64,000 bases of DNA from Bacteroidales bacterium (GCA_017428285.1 JAFRRE010000178.1:18396-82395), one strand, 5' to 3'; counted from the first letter of the stretch, positions 22,497-31,553 are shown. Numbers and translations are program-made. The notes: generated by a model from the letters alone, not told the origin.

Positions 22497-23291
22497 ATGA
22501 AAAAGCAACTTTCCATTATGATCGCACTGGTCGTATTGGCCATCGGCATCATCACGTCTTGCAAAAAAGACCCCATCCCGAACAACAATGAACAACCAAC
22601 AGACACTATTCCCACCGTTACTGACAGAATCACATTTGGCGATACCACTGGAATGATTGTCACCACCTACAACACCATCATGGAATTCGATGAAGGACGG
22701 AATCCTATCATTCTCGACCTTAACGACGGTGGAATCGATGACATTAAGATTGAAACCTATTACGACGGTCCCTTGGCGATAGGAGAATTTCAAACCCTCA
22801 CCTTGCACTGCCTTAATGACCATACCGAGCTGCTTGGTGATAGTATCGTAAAAGAGAGCTACTCACATCGTGAAACGACCTATGACACTATCGATGACTA
22901 CATTGTCATTACCCACGCATATACATTTTCAACATGCGAGACAATAGAAGAAAACGACCCCGTTCACACCTCAAAAGTGTTCGAGGTCTTCGCCAATGAT
23001 TATGATAACACTTTTGGTGCTGAAGATCATTTTCAAACCGGTAAAGCCGTTTTGTTTAGGGAAAATGTCAAGTATAGTTTGGCAAACCCTGGAGATGAAA
23101 TAGTTGATGTCGACTATTATAACAACATCTACGACTGCTGGAACTTCCCGACCGATGAAGAGAAATACATTGGTTTCAGAATCACCAAAAACGGCAATTC
23201 ACGTTACGGTTGGCTAAAAATCAAATTGCATCCGACTTGGGGCGGTAAAGTGGTCGACACAGAGCTTATCGAAACCGCCATTCAGAAATAG
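22497..23291 (+). CDS. Hypothetical lipoprotein
   Basis: A 264-residue lipoprotein starting at ATG 22497 (MKKQLSIMIALV) with a lipobox ending at Cys21 (GIITSC) and KKD after it, as in the gene before. The frame is open upstream into the preceding gene, but the signal peptide fixes the start. The rest is acidic and beta-rich, with NDGGIDDIKIETYY (a calcium-loop-like DxDxDG imitation) and a C-terminal YIGFRITKNGNSRYGWLKIKL segment seen in many Bacteroidota surface lipoproteins. No known domain recognised. Confidence 0.7.
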   Translation: MKKQLSIMIALVVLAIGIITSCKKDPIPNNNEQPTDTIPTVTDRITFGDTTGMIVTTYNTIMEFDEGRNPIILDLNDGGIDDIKIETYYDGPLAIGEFQTLTLHCLNDHTELLGDSIVKESYSHRETTYDTIDDYIVITHAYTFSTCETIEENDPVHTSKVFEVFANDYDNTFGAEDHFQTGKAVLFRENVKYSLANPGDEIVDVDYYNNIYDCWNFPTDEEKYIGFRITKNGNSRYGWLKIKLHPTWGGKVVDTELIETAIQK

Positions 23292-23305
23292 AAAACCGCA
23301 CTTGC

Positions 23306-26300
23306 TTACCTCACATTTGCCTTCAAACGGTCGGCAATCTTCTTCTTCAGTTCATAGTACATCTGTTCCGTATCGCTGCGCTTATTGGGCTTGTAGAGAT
23401 TGGGATACTTGCAGTCTTCAAGCTTATACTCTAGCTTGTTGAAGGGTCCTGAAATCTTCAGCCCAAGGCGCACGGGCAAAGGCGACTGGGTCACCGAGAG
23501 ATGATATTCGCCATTCTTGTCCAAGGTCATACGGCCGTCTACCGTCACCTTGTATTTCCCAATCGCGATTTGCGAAGGCCACAAGTCGATTTCGTTCTTG
23601 AAAGCGGTGAGCTGCACATCAAGGCTGTCGACACGGTATTCTCCGTTGGTGCTGACATCCAGCATGTCGGTAATCTTCGTGAAGGTGAATTTGTCTTTCA
23701 CAGTCAGGTTTTTACCTTCAATGTCGGCAGCAGCGCGCAAGGTGGAAATCTTGGGTTCGTAGTTCGACTTCAGGTTGGTCTCCGCACCGATGTGGAACTC
23801 GGCCTGCCCGTCGAAGGTCTTCAACATGGGCACCAGTGTGTCAATATATGGCACCATCTGCAACAAGTCGTTGATCTGCACCTTCAGCAGGTGGAAATCC
23901 ATAGCCAAGAAGAGGTTGTTCATGCGCGGCGACTGATACAGAGCCGTCAGTTGCATCTCGGCAGCCTTGTTGGTGAAACCGATTTCCTGCAAGATGAGCG
24001 TACCGTCTTTCACGGTCATGGTGCCGTTGAGGTTGTTCAGGTCGAAGTTGTCGTACAAGGCCTTCTTCGTATTGAGTACGAAGTTGAAATCGATACCTTC
24101 AGGCACCATGAAGGGGTTGTCTTCCTTGTTTTCAGGTTCGTTCGCCAAGGTCCCTGAGCCTTCGGTTCCTGAGCTTGTCGAAGGAGTCGAAGGGCCATCC
24201 GTTTCAGACCTACCTAACCCGCTGGTCAAATCCAAGATCTCATTGATGTCCATCATATTCGATGTGACTTGCATCTCGCCCTTCATCAGGTTCTTGCGGT
24301 CTTCGATCCACTCCTTGATGCCGATGACACTCCCTTGCAGACTGATGTCAGACTTGCCGATGCGGAAGGTGCTTTTCTTGAAGTCCAACTCACTGGAATT
24401 GAAGAGGAAATCAATATTACTGATACGGATGTCCTCGCTGATACCGTCTACCTGCAACTCAGCATTGCCCAAAATGAAATCAGCGGTGGGATTCCACTGG
24501 TTGAGGAAGTCCGTCTTGGCTTTGTTTTGTTTCACCGAAGCGTCGACTTTCAGCGAATTGGAGTTCAACGCATAGGCTTTGCCCAAATTGGCCACCACCT
24601 GCTTGCCGTCTAAGGTAACACGGGCATTCATGCCACTGGCTTTCTTCTCGGGCGTAGTCACGAAAGTGAGTGCAGGCGCATCGATATGGGCGGTAATGCT
24701 GTCGTAGTCCACATCCAAATGGCTAAACTTAAGGTCGGCATTCAGCAGCATCTTCTCCAACCCGCCTTTGAAGTTGTCGGCCGACAGCTTGATGTCGGGA
24801 TTCTTCAAATCAGCCTTGATGCTTTTTCCTACTTGAGCATCCAATTGGCTGGTATTGAGAGCGATGTAGGCACCCTTCTGTCCTTTTTGTTTGGCTGAGG
24901 CCGGCAAGGTCAAACCCACATTGAGCATAGGAGCCTTTGCATGAATGGTGTCCATGTCCAAGGCGAAGTCCTTGACTTTCAGGTTGGCCTTGGCCGAAAG
25001 GCGGTTCAGGTTGTAATCATCGAGCGACTTCATCAACTGCTCAACTGTGAAGTTGGTGGTCAAGTCGAGGTTGGTGCGACCGTTCAACTTCATTGTCTTG
25101 GGCAGGAAGCTCTTAATATCCGTCATCGGCACATCGCCTTTCACCTTGAGTTTCAAGCCGATGTCACCCAATAAATCATCGACCAAGCCACTAGCCGTAA
25201 AGCTGCTTCGGTTGAATTTGGCCTTCACACTGTTGACCGTCAAGCTATTGGCATCAGTGTTGAGGTCCAAGTCCAAATCGCCATCCAAGTTGACCTCAGT
25301 GATGGGATACGGCAACTGCCTCATGCTGACTTTCACATTGTCGGTCAACACCTTAGCCTTAATCAAAGGCATGAGACTATCATTATAAGTGCCTTTCACC
25401 TCTACATCAGTGAGAGTCGCCTTGCCCGAATACTCGATGCGACTTAGCTTTTTCTGCACCTTTTCAGGAAGATAAGTCAACACATCTTCTACAACCAAAG
25501 TATTGGTATTCAGCACTAAATCAAGGTTGATGTCGTTGTTATCGGCCATTTCCACCTCGCCGTCCACATCAAATTGGTAGCGATTAATTCCAATTGTAGC
25601 CTTGTCAAGATGCCCCTTCATGTCTTTCAAGTTGAACTGCAAAGGCAGGTTCAAGCTCAACGAATCGCTCTCAAGATAAGGTTCCTTTAGGTTCAAGTTG
25701 ATGTCGGGAGTAGTCAGTTTCAATGTGCCATTGATTTGATCCAATTGCGCAATTTTGCCATTAAAATCGAGGTTTAAAGCCTTCAATGCCAACTGTATAG
25801 CCTTCATCTTCAGCGTTAAGTCATTGGCATTCAGGGTCAAATCAGCATCGATGTCCTTGTCCTGCATCTTGCCTTTCAAATCTAGGTTGAGCCCTTGGAC
25901 TTGGGTTGTCATTCCATTGCGGTCGTCGGTATATAACAAGGTAGTGTTTTTCAGCTTGACTTCCTCAATATCAACCAAATAATCAAAAGTGCTCGTAGTG
26001 TCATTATCCTCACTGGGTTTGAAGACATTGAAATTGTTATTGCCAATCGTATCCGTATACAGGTTGACAAAAGCATCTTCAAGAATGCACTTTCTGATTA
26101 CTATCTCATTCTCTTTCAACAGTTTCTTGAGGTCAAGCACCACCGCCAAGTCATCGATATTGGCTAAAGTATCGGATGGCGAACCCGCAGTTGGGTTAAT
26201 TAAGGCAACATGCTCAATATCGATGCCCACATTGGGGAAAGTTTTGAACCAGGTGAGGTCGGCCTTGCCCAACTCCATCTCGCAGGTGATGAACTCAGGC

Positions 26301-26431
26301 GCGTACTTCTTGACCATCTTGGTCAGCCGTCCCGAAGAGGAAATCATGGCCACGGCAATGCCAACCACAATAATCACTACCCCCACAAGGGAGGCCAAGG
26401 TAATGCCGGTTATCCTTAAAGCCTTTTTCAT
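23306..26431 (-). CDS. AsmA-family inner-membrane-anchored protein
   Basis: A 1041-residue protein with one N-terminal transmembrane helix (about 8-32) followed by the AsmA opening KYAPEFITCEMELGKADLTWFKTFPNVGIDIEHV. The body is a long run of amphipathic beta strands with many repeats of LNLDLKGKMQDKDIDADL type, ending in the conserved C-terminal AsmA region (GEYRVDSLDVQLTAFKNEIDLWPSQIAIGKYK). AsmA-like proteins form periplasm-spanning grooves thought to move phospholipids to the outer membrane. Around residues 746-761 the sequence PSTPSTSSGTEGSGT is encoded by an intruding intergenic repeat (see 24149-24196), apparently tolerated as a linker. Confidence 0.88.
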   Translation of the reverse strand: MKKALRITGITLASLVGVVIIVVGIAVAMISSSGRLTKMVKKYAPEFITCEMELGKADLTWFKTFPNVGIDIEHVALINPTAGSPSDTLANIDDLAVVLDLKKLLKENEIVIRKCILEDAFVNLYTDTIGNNNFNVFKPSEDNDTTSTFDYLVDIEEVKLKNTTLLYTDDRNGMTTQVQGLNLDLKGKMQDKDIDADLTLNANDLTLKMKAIQLALKALNLDFNGKIAQLDQINGTLKLTTPDINLNLKEPYLESDSLSLNLPLQFNLKDMKGHLDKATIGINRYQFDVDGEVEMADNNDINLDLVLNTNTLVVEDVLTYLPEKVQKKLSRIEYSGKATLTDVEVKGTYNDSLMPLIKAKVLTDNVKVSMRQLPYPITEVNLDGDLDLDLNTDANSLTVNSVKAKFNRSSFTASGLVDDLLGDIGLKLKVKGDVPMTDIKSFLPKTMKLNGRTNLDLTTNFTVEQLMKSLDDYNLNRLSAKANLKVKDFALDMDTIHAKAPMLNVGLTLPASAKQKGQKGAYIALNTSQLDAQVGKSIKADLKNPDIKLSADNFKGGLEKMLLNADLKFSHLDVDYDSITAHIDAPALTFVTTPEKKASGMNARVTLDGKQVVANLGKAYALNSNSLKVDASVKQNKAKTDFLNQWNPTADFILGNAELQVDGISEDIRISNIDFLFNSSELDFKKSTFRIGKSDISLQGSVIGIKEWIEDRKNLMKGEMQVTSNMMDINEILDLTSGLGRSETDGPSTPSTSSGTEGSGTLANEPENKEDNPFMVPEGIDFNFVLNTKKALYDNFDLNNLNGTMTVKDGTLILQEIGFTNKAAEMQLTALYQSPRMNNLFLAMDFHLLKVQINDLLQMVPYIDTLVPMLKTFDGQAEFHIGAETNLKSNYEPKISTLRAAADIEGKNLTVKDKFTFTKITDMLDVSTNGEYRVDSLDVQLTAFKNEIDLWPSQIAIGKYKVTVDGRMTLDKNGEYHLSVTQSPLPVRLGLKISGPFNKLEYKLEDCKYPNLYKPNKRSDTEQMYYELKKKIADRLKANVR
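24149..24196. repeat. In-gene copy of the CTGAGCTTGTCGAAGG repeat
   Basis: About 48 bp inside the AsmA-like gene containing CCTGAGCTTGTCGAAGG and GTCGAAGGGCC. It is the inverted counterpart of the element at 26448-26495, matching along nearly its whole length. In the gene's frame it encodes a Ser/Thr/Gly/Pro-rich stretch. Confidence 0.75.
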
Positions 26432-26447
26432 ACATTATTGTTTTGTC

Positions 26448-26495
26448 GGCCCTTCGATGCTTCGACTTTGCTCAGCAACCTCGAGCTCAGGGACC
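26448..26495. repeat. CTTCGAC...GCTCAG repeat upstream of the AsmA-like gene
   Basis: GGCCCTTCGATGCTTCGAC, then GCTCAGCAACC, then GCTCAGGGACC. Matches the reverse complement of 24149-24196 with few differences. Lies in the 71-bp gap before the AsmA-like start. Confidence 0.75.
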
Positions 26496-26502
26496 TTAGC
26501 TT

Positions 26503-26904
26503 TTATTCAACCTTTGAGAAATGATGTGATGTTCCATAATCATCCTTATAGACCAACTCGCTGGACGTGAGTGAAGTGACGGTATAAATCTTGGGAACCA
26601 TCACAAACGTGCCCACGTGCTCGTGCTTCAGGGTGGAGCCTGTCAAAGTCCAGTTGAAAAGTTGTGCCTCATCCTCACTGACATCATCGCCCTCATCCCA
26701 TGTGGTACCGTTAACTTGTACGGTGTCGCCATTGGCCAAAACACGTTCTATATTGGAACTATAATAATGCTCGAAAACCGTGCCTTCCTGCCACTTTCCA
26801 TACAACATTGAAGTGTCATAATCATTTTCAGTGGTAATATCGCCACATGCGCTGAAGCTCAAAGCGACAATAAGGCATAGAAAGAAATGAAGTAGCTTCT
26901 TCAT
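26503..26904 (-). CDS. Small lipocalin-like lipoprotein
   Basis: A 133-residue lipoprotein: lipobox SFSAC (Cys20), then GDITTENDYDTSMLYGKWQEGTV, whose GKW strand suggests a lipocalin-like fold, and repeated short strands ending ELVYKDDYGTSHHFSKV. It lies upstream of the AsmA-like gene on the same strand, 71 bases away. Function unknown. Confidence 0.65.
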   Translation of the reverse strand: MKKLLHFFLCLIVALSFSACGDITTENDYDTSMLYGKWQEGTVFEHYYSSNIERVLANGDTVQVNGTTWDEGDDVSEDEAQLFNWTLTGSTLKHEHVGTFVMVPKIYTVTSLTSSELVYKDDYGTSHHFSKVE

Positions 26905-26930
26905 CGGTTCGTTATTTAAGTTGTTGTATC

Positions 26931-27380
26931 TTATCTAGTTAATACTTTATTCACTTCGTTGTCTGACAGGGCTTTTTGCAGGATCTGCTCATGGTCGAAG
27001 GCCAGACCCGGCAACTTGTCCAAGGCAAACCATCGTGCTTCAGCCGCATCATCGCTTCCCACAGCTTGTCGTTCCGAGTTGTCAACGCCCCAATAGGCTA
27101 CACTGATGGTACGATGACGCGGGTCGCGGTTAGGTGCGCCAAAAGCATAGAGCTGGTGCAATTCGATGCCCGTCAGTCCTGTCTCTTCCTGCAATTCTCG
27201 TGCCGCACAGGTGTCCAAATCCTCCTCCATCTCCAAAAAACCGCCTGGCAAAGCCCAACAACCCTTGAATGGTTCGTTTCCCCGCTCAATCAAAAGCAGG
27301 TGCCAATTACCATCTATCTTTCTGAATATCAAATTATCAGTCGTAACACATGGACGCGGATATTTGTATGTAAAACTCAT
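26931..27380 (-). CDS. Nudix hydrolase
   Basis: A 149-residue protein with a complete Nudix box, GGFLEMEEDLDTCA followed by ARELQEETGL, matching GX5EX7REUXEEXGU (about residues 46-68). The N-terminus YPRPCVTTDNLIFRK resembles ADP-ribose pyrophosphatase-type and NrtR-type Nudix domains that open with a PxVxVD segment. It lacks a C-terminal winged helix, so it is a hydrolase rather than an NrtR regulator. Hydrolyses a nucleoside diphosphate linked to another group; the substrate is not predictable. Divergent promoters separate it from the omega-amidase gene. Confidence 0.88.
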   Translation of the reverse strand: MSFTYKYPRPCVTTDNLIFRKIDGNWHLLLIERGNEPFKGCWALPGGFLEMEEDLDTCAARELQEETGLTGIELHQLYAFGAPNRDPRHRTISVAYWGVDNSERQAVGSDDAAEARWFALDKLPGLAFDHEQILQKALSDNEVNKVLTR

Positions 27381-27396
27381 AGTGCCTTATTTTCCG

Positions 27397-27404
27397 CAAA
27401 AATA
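27397..27404 (-). promoter_or_regulatory. -7 box for the Nudix gene
   Basis: Minus strand TATTTTTG, 17 bases upstream of the ATG at 27380; paired back to back with the box at 27417. Confidence 0.5.
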
Positions 27405-27416
27405 AGATTAATTTTC

Positions 27417-27424
27417 TATTTTTG
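27417..27424 (+). promoter_or_regulatory. -7 box for the omega-amidase gene
   Basis: TATTTTTG. The transcript leader then contains the repeat at 27436-27459 before the ATG at 27468. Confidence 0.5.
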
Positions 27425-27435
27425 CGTCACTTTTA

Positions 27436-27459
27436 GGTTCCTGAGCCTGTCGAAGGGCC
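27436..27459. repeat. CCTGAGCCTGTCGAAGG repeat in a 5' leader
   Basis: GGTTCCTGAGCCTGTCGAAG plus GGCC, the same family as 24149 and 26448, placed between the promoter and start codon of the omega-amidase gene, so it would be in the mRNA leader. Confidence 0.65.
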
Positions 27460-27467
27460 GATTTATT

Positions 27468-28262
27468 ATGCAAAACCTCAATCTCGCTTATATCCAAGCC
27501 GACCTCAAATGGGAAGACAAGTCGGCCAATCTACAACATTTCAGCGATTTGCTGAAACAGGTACAACCTGACACCGACCTGATTCTCATGCCCGAAACCT
27601 TCACCACGGCTTTTCCGGTCGACCCAAAACAATTTGCCGAAACCGTCGATGGCCCGACCATGCGATGGCTGCGCGAACAAGCCAAGGCAAATGATGCAGT
27701 CATTGCCACTACCTTCCCTCTCGAAATCGAGGGGCATTACTACAACAGCCTTGTCTGGATGCGTCCCGATGGCAGCTTTGAGCTCTATTTCAAGCGCCAC
27801 ACCTTCACCATGGGTGGTGAGGATAAGTTGGTGGAACGCGGTGACAAACAGCTGATTGTAGAATTAAAAGGCTGGCGTATCAAGCCGATGGTGTGCTATG
27901 ACATCCGATTCCCCATTTGGGCGCGCAACCGCTACGAGTATGGACAATACGAATACGACTTGGCCTTCTATCTCGCCAATTTCCCCGACTCAAGGATGGT
28001 GGTTTGGAACACGCTTTTAGTCGCCCGTGCCATCGAGAACCAAGCTTATTGGATAGGCGTGAACCGTGTCGGCGAAGATCCCAATGGCCTGCATTACAGC
28101 GGTGAGTCGCAGGTGATCAATTCCCGAGGAGAGGTCATCTCTAAAGCGGAGCCATACCAAGAAGCCGTGCTGCATTGCACCTTGGATTACGAAAAGCTGG
28201 AACGCTTCAGGCAGAAATTCCCTTTGGGACCAGATTGGGATAGGTTTGAAATCAAAATGTAG
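27468..28262 (+). CDS. Omega-amidase / nitrilase-family hydrolase (YafV/Nit2-like)
   Basis: A 264-residue carbon-nitrogen hydrolase. The catalytic triad is Glu43 (LMPETF), Lys109 (ELYFKRHTF) and Cys143 (PMVCYDIRFP). The closest groups are YafV and Nit2, which hydrolyse 2-oxoglutaramate or 2-oxosuccinamate formed by transaminases, a metabolite-repair function. The conserved ending FRQKFPLGPDWDRFEI is typical of this group. The start is ATG 27468 (MQNLNLAYIQADL); the long in-frame extension upstream runs through the promoter and a repeat and is not coding. Confidence 0.9.
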   Translation: MQNLNLAYIQADLKWEDKSANLQHFSDLLKQVQPDTDLILMPETFTTAFPVDPKQFAETVDGPTMRWLREQAKANDAVIATTFPLEIEGHYYNSLVWMRPDGSFELYFKRHTFTMGGEDKLVERGDKQLIVELKGWRIKPMVCYDIRFPIWARNRYEYGQYEYDLAFYLANFPDSRMVVWNTLLVARAIENQAYWIGVNRVGEDPNGLHYSGESQVINSRGEVISKAEPYQEAVLHCTLDYEKLERFRQKFPLGPDWDRFEIKM

Positions 28263-28269
28263 TATTGAC

Positions 28270-29127
28270 ATGCAGCAAACTGGCGAAATCATATTATACC
28301 AACCCGATGAAAACGTACAGCTTGAAGTACGCTTGGAGGAAGAGACGGTTTGGCTTACGCAACAACAAATGACTCTGCTTTTTGAAACCACCAAGCAGAA
28401 CGTCAGTCTTCACATTAACAATATTTTCAAAGAAGAAGAGTTGTCGCCAATTTCAACTGTCAAGGAATACTTGACGGTTCATCAAGAAGGCAACAGAACA
28501 ATAAAACGTAACCAAAAGTACTACAACCTTGATGTCATCATCTCAGTAGGCTATCGTGTAAAAAGCCGCAGAGGTACACAATTCAGAATTTGGGCAAATA
28601 AAGTCTTAAAAGACTATTTATTAAAAGGTTATGCTATAAACCAACGGCTATTAAAGATTGAAAACCAATTAGAGAACCAGCAAGCCTTATTGGCTGAACA
28701 TTCCGAAAAAATAGACTTTTTTGTTCGTACATCACTTCCACCTGTCGAGGGAATTTTCTTCGAAGGTCAAGTGTTTGATGCCCATGCGTTTGTCAGCAAC
28801 TTGATTCGTAGTGCAAAAAAAAATATTGTACTCATTGATAACTACTTGGATGATACTGTATTGAAACTTCTTGATAAACGCGCCCCAAATGTCAAAGCAA
28901 CAACTTATACCCGTCAGATAAGTCCAGCTTTGCAAACCGACATCAACCTGCATAATGCACAATATGAACCCATTGATGTTCAGGTCTTTGCCGATTCACA
29001 CGACCGTTTCCTTATGATTGACGATACCGTTTATCACATCGGTGCATCATTGAAGGATTTAGGAAAGAAATGGTTCGCTTTCAGCAAGATGGAAATTAGT
29101 TCTACGACATTGTTATCAAAAATGTAA
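28270..29127 (+). CDS. RhuM-family protein
   Basis: A 285-residue protein of the RhuM (virulence RhuM) family. The N-terminal domain (about 1-115) contains LEEETVWLTQQQMTLLFETTKQNVSLHI and KYYNLDVIISVGYRVKSRRG, followed by a helical linker. The C-terminal half (about 145-285) resembles a phospholipase D-like fold half-site with HDRFLMIDDTVYHIGASLKDLGKKW. Biochemical role unknown; such genes often travel in genomic islands near restriction or Fic genes. ATG 28270 lies seven bases after the omega-amidase stop. Slightly AT-richer than its neighbours, compatible with transfer. Confidence 0.85.
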   Translation: MQQTGEIILYQPDENVQLEVRLEEETVWLTQQQMTLLFETTKQNVSLHINNIFKEEELSPISTVKEYLTVHQEGNRTIKRNQKYYNLDVIISVGYRVKSRRGTQFRIWANKVLKDYLLKGYAINQRLLKIENQLENQQALLAEHSEKIDFFVRTSLPPVEGIFFEGQVFDAHAFVSNLIRSAKKNIVLIDNYLDDTVLKLLDKRAPNVKATTYTRQISPALQTDINLHNAQYEPIDVQVFADSHDRFLMIDDTVYHIGASLKDLGKKWFAFSKMEISSTTLLSKM

Positions 29128-29170
29128 TCATTGGGAGACGCAATCGTTACGTCACTACAAATCAAATAAT

Positions 29171-29611
29171 ATGCTCTCCGTTTTCTCCGATGAATATTAT
29201 ATGAAACAAGCCTATCAAGAGGCTCAGCAAGCCCTTGAGGCCGATGAAATCCCCATTGGTGCTGTGGTGGTGTGCAACAACAAGATCATCGCCCGTGCCC
29301 ATAACCAGACCGAGACCCTCAACGATGTGACCGCCCATGCCGAAATGCTTGCCATCACTGCCGCTGCCAACGCCCTGGGTGCCAAATATTTGGATGAATG
29401 CACGCTCTATGTCACTTTGGAACCCTGCCCCATGTGTGCCGGAGCACTTTGTCACGCACATATCGGCAAGGTCATCTGGGCAGCCGATGACCCAAAAAAC
29501 GGCTTTTCGCGTTTTGGCAATATGCTACACCCCAAGACAAAGACTGAAACAGGCATAATGCGGGAGGAATGTCTCTCGCTGCTGACGGAATTCTTTAAGA
29601 AGAGAAGATAA
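29171..29611 (+). CDS. tadA: tRNA-specific adenosine deaminase TadA
   Basis: A 146-residue zinc deaminase that converts A34 to inosine in tRNA-Arg(ACG). The zinc and catalytic motifs are HAE at residues 56-58 and PCPMC with Cys86 and Cys89. The EIPIGAVVV start and FGNMLHP and ECLSLLTEFF near the end are TadA features. It converges with the ClC channel gene; a short palindrome lies between them. Confidence 0.93.
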   Translation: MLSVFSDEYYMKQAYQEAQQALEADEIPIGAVVVCNNKIIARAHNQTETLNDVTAHAEMLAITAAANALGAKYLDECTLYVTLEPCPMCAGALCHAHIGKVIWAADDPKNGFSRFGNMLHPKTKTETGIMREECLSLLTEFFKKRR

Positions 29612-29615
29612 TAAA

Positions 29616-29635
29616 GAGATTCCCAAGGGAATCTC
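29616..29635 (-). terminator. Hairpin between tadA and the ClC channel gene
   Basis: GAGATTCCC and GGGAATCTC, nine-base arms around AA. On the minus strand it is followed by TTTATTATC, so it can end transcription of the ClC gene; on the plus strand it follows tadA by four bases. Confidence 0.6.
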
Positions 29636-29640
29636 AAAAA

Positions 29641-31437
29641 TCAATCTTCCGAGATTTCACTCATCATGGCGCGATAGGCCGAAAACACATTGGCCCGCGA
29701 AAGGTAACCCAAGTACTTGCCTTCCTGGATGACAGGAATGTTGTATTTGCCCGACTTCTGGAACTTGTGCACAATTTCTTCCATCGGCTCTTCAGGATGG
29801 ATGACATAATCAGGCAGTACAGCATAATTTTGGATTGATTGGTCGTAATGGCTTGAATCGAAGAGGATACTGCGAACATCATCGAACAACACATGACCGC
29901 AGAAGAAGCCTTCCTTATCGACCACCGGGAAGATGTTGCGCTTCGATGACGACACCAAAGGCAACAGGTCGCCAAAAGTGCAATTCGGGTCAATCGGACT
30001 GAAATTGGTCTCAATCAATTGATTGATAGCCAACATATTAAGAATACTCTTATCCTTATTGTGCGTCACCTCCACACCTTTCTCTGCCACGGCATTGGTA
30101 TAAATGGAATGGCTGAAAAACAGCCTGTTGATGGCATAGGCCAATGCCGACACAATCATCAAGGGCACAATGAGCGCGTAGCCATTGGTGATTTCAGCAA
30201 TGAGGAAGATGCCTGTCAAGGGCGCATGAAGCATGCCTGCCACCAAGCCACTCATACCCACAAGAGCAAACTTGGCAGGATCTAAGTTACCTATACCCAA
30301 ATAGTTGACCAAGGTAGCAAAAAACAATCCCGTGAAGGCACCAATAAACAAGGCCGGAGCAAAGGTGCCACCCACGCCACCTGCACCGAAGGTGAAGGCC
30401 GTGGCGAAGGCTTTCAGCAGAATCATACCTGCGAACAGAATAATAACCACCAAATCATAATCCTTGAAGTATTCAAACCAATGATTGCCGAAAACAGGAC
30501 TATAATCGCCTCGTAAAGCCGAGTTGATGGCGTCATAACCCTCGCCGTAAAGCGCTGGGAATAAGAAAATAAGGATGCCTAACAGGGTGCCACCAATAAG
30601 AAAACGCACCCAAGGCGACTGCACTTTCTTGAAACGCTTCTCCACACTGAAGGTCACCTTGAGGAAATAGGCCGAAACAAGGCCTGCAAAGAGGCCCAAA
30701 CCAATGTAATACAAGGCATTGGACGGGATGAAGCCTTCGGCAATGACCGCAGGGTATTCCACCGTCTGACCGAGGAACCAATAGGCCGTCAGGATGGCGA
30801 CAAAAGAAGAGCAGATGATGGGCACCAATGCATTGAGCGACAGGTCTATCATAAACACCTCAAGGGCAAAGACAATGCCCGTGATAGGAGCCTGGAAAAT
30901 GGCTGCCAAAGCCGCCGCGCCACCCATGCCTATGAGTTGAATGGTATGCTTGTAATCGAGTTTCAGGATCTGTGCAATGTTGGAGCCAATGCTGCCGCCC
31001 GTCGACACACTGGGACCTTCCAATCCCACCGAGCCGCCAAAGCCGACCGTCAGGGCACTGGTGACAATGCTCGACCAAGTGCTGCTGCGGCTTACTTTAC
31101 CTTTGTTCTTCCTAATGGCATACAAGATGCCCGGGATGCCATGACCGACTTCCTTCTTCAAGACAAACTTACAGAATAGTATGGTCAGCAAGATACCAAT
31201 GGCGGGACAAACGAAATACAGCAAATGGGAGTAGGAAAACGACGCGTTGATAACCTGGTTATACACCAGATCGCGAATGCCGTGGGCCAACTTCTTGATA
31301 ATGACAGCAGCCGCACCAGCGAAGAAACCTGCTGGAATACTGAGTATCAGCATAAAACGGCGGTCGGTCATGTGAGTAGCCCGCCATGCGTTGAAGCGGT
31401 CAATCCATCCGTTGATTTTATCTTTGGCTTTACCCAC
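29641..31437 (-). CDS. ClC-family chloride channel/antiporter with CBS domains
   Basis: A 598-residue protein. The membrane part (about 20-440) has the ClC selectivity motifs: GSVGLEGPS, including the gating glutamate, the GKVSRSST region, and GAGGVGGTFAPALFIG. Two CBS domains follow (about 465-590: NFSPIDPNCTFGDLLPLV and YVIHPEEPMEEIVHKFQKSGKYNIPVI). The gating glutamate suggests a chloride/proton exchanger or gated channel; regulation by nucleotides through the CBS pair is known in the family. Single gene on its strand. Confidence 0.92.
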   Translation of the reverse strand: MGKAKDKINGWIDRFNAWRATHMTDRRFMLILSIPAGFFAGAAAVIIKKLAHGIRDLVYNQVINASFSYSHLLYFVCPAIGILLTILFCKFVLKKEVGHGIPGILYAIRKNKGKVSRSSTWSSIVTSALTVGFGGSVGLEGPSVSTGGSIGSNIAQILKLDYKHTIQLIGMGGAAALAAIFQAPITGIVFALEVFMIDLSLNALVPIICSSFVAILTAYWFLGQTVEYPAVIAEGFIPSNALYYIGLGLFAGLVSAYFLKVTFSVEKRFKKVQSPWVRFLIGGTLLGILIFLFPALYGEGYDAINSALRGDYSPVFGNHWFEYFKDYDLVVIILFAGMILLKAFATAFTFGAGGVGGTFAPALFIGAFTGLFFATLVNYLGIGNLDPAKFALVGMSGLVAGMLHAPLTGIFLIAEITNGYALIVPLMIVSALAYAINRLFFSHSIYTNAVAEKGVEVTHNKDKSILNMLAINQLIETNFSPIDPNCTFGDLLPLVSSSKRNIFPVVDKEGFFCGHVLFDDVRSILFDSSHYDQSIQNYAVLPDYVIHPEEPMEEIVHKFQKSGKYNIPVIQEGKYLGYLSRANVFSAYRAMMSEISED

Positions 31438-31553
31438 GGTTATTCTCGTTTTTCGGCCGCTAAAATAGGAAAAAGTATCAAGCGAACTGAAAAGAAAGAT
31501 TTTTTTCAGTATTTTCGCAGTCTAATAGATACGGGTAACAAATACCCCTTTGA

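Noticed and set aside
26976..27467. Extended start of the omega-amidase, antisense to the Nudix gene
   Set aside because: It overlaps the Nudix gene completely on the other strand and crosses two promoters and a repeat; nitrilase homology starts at 27468.
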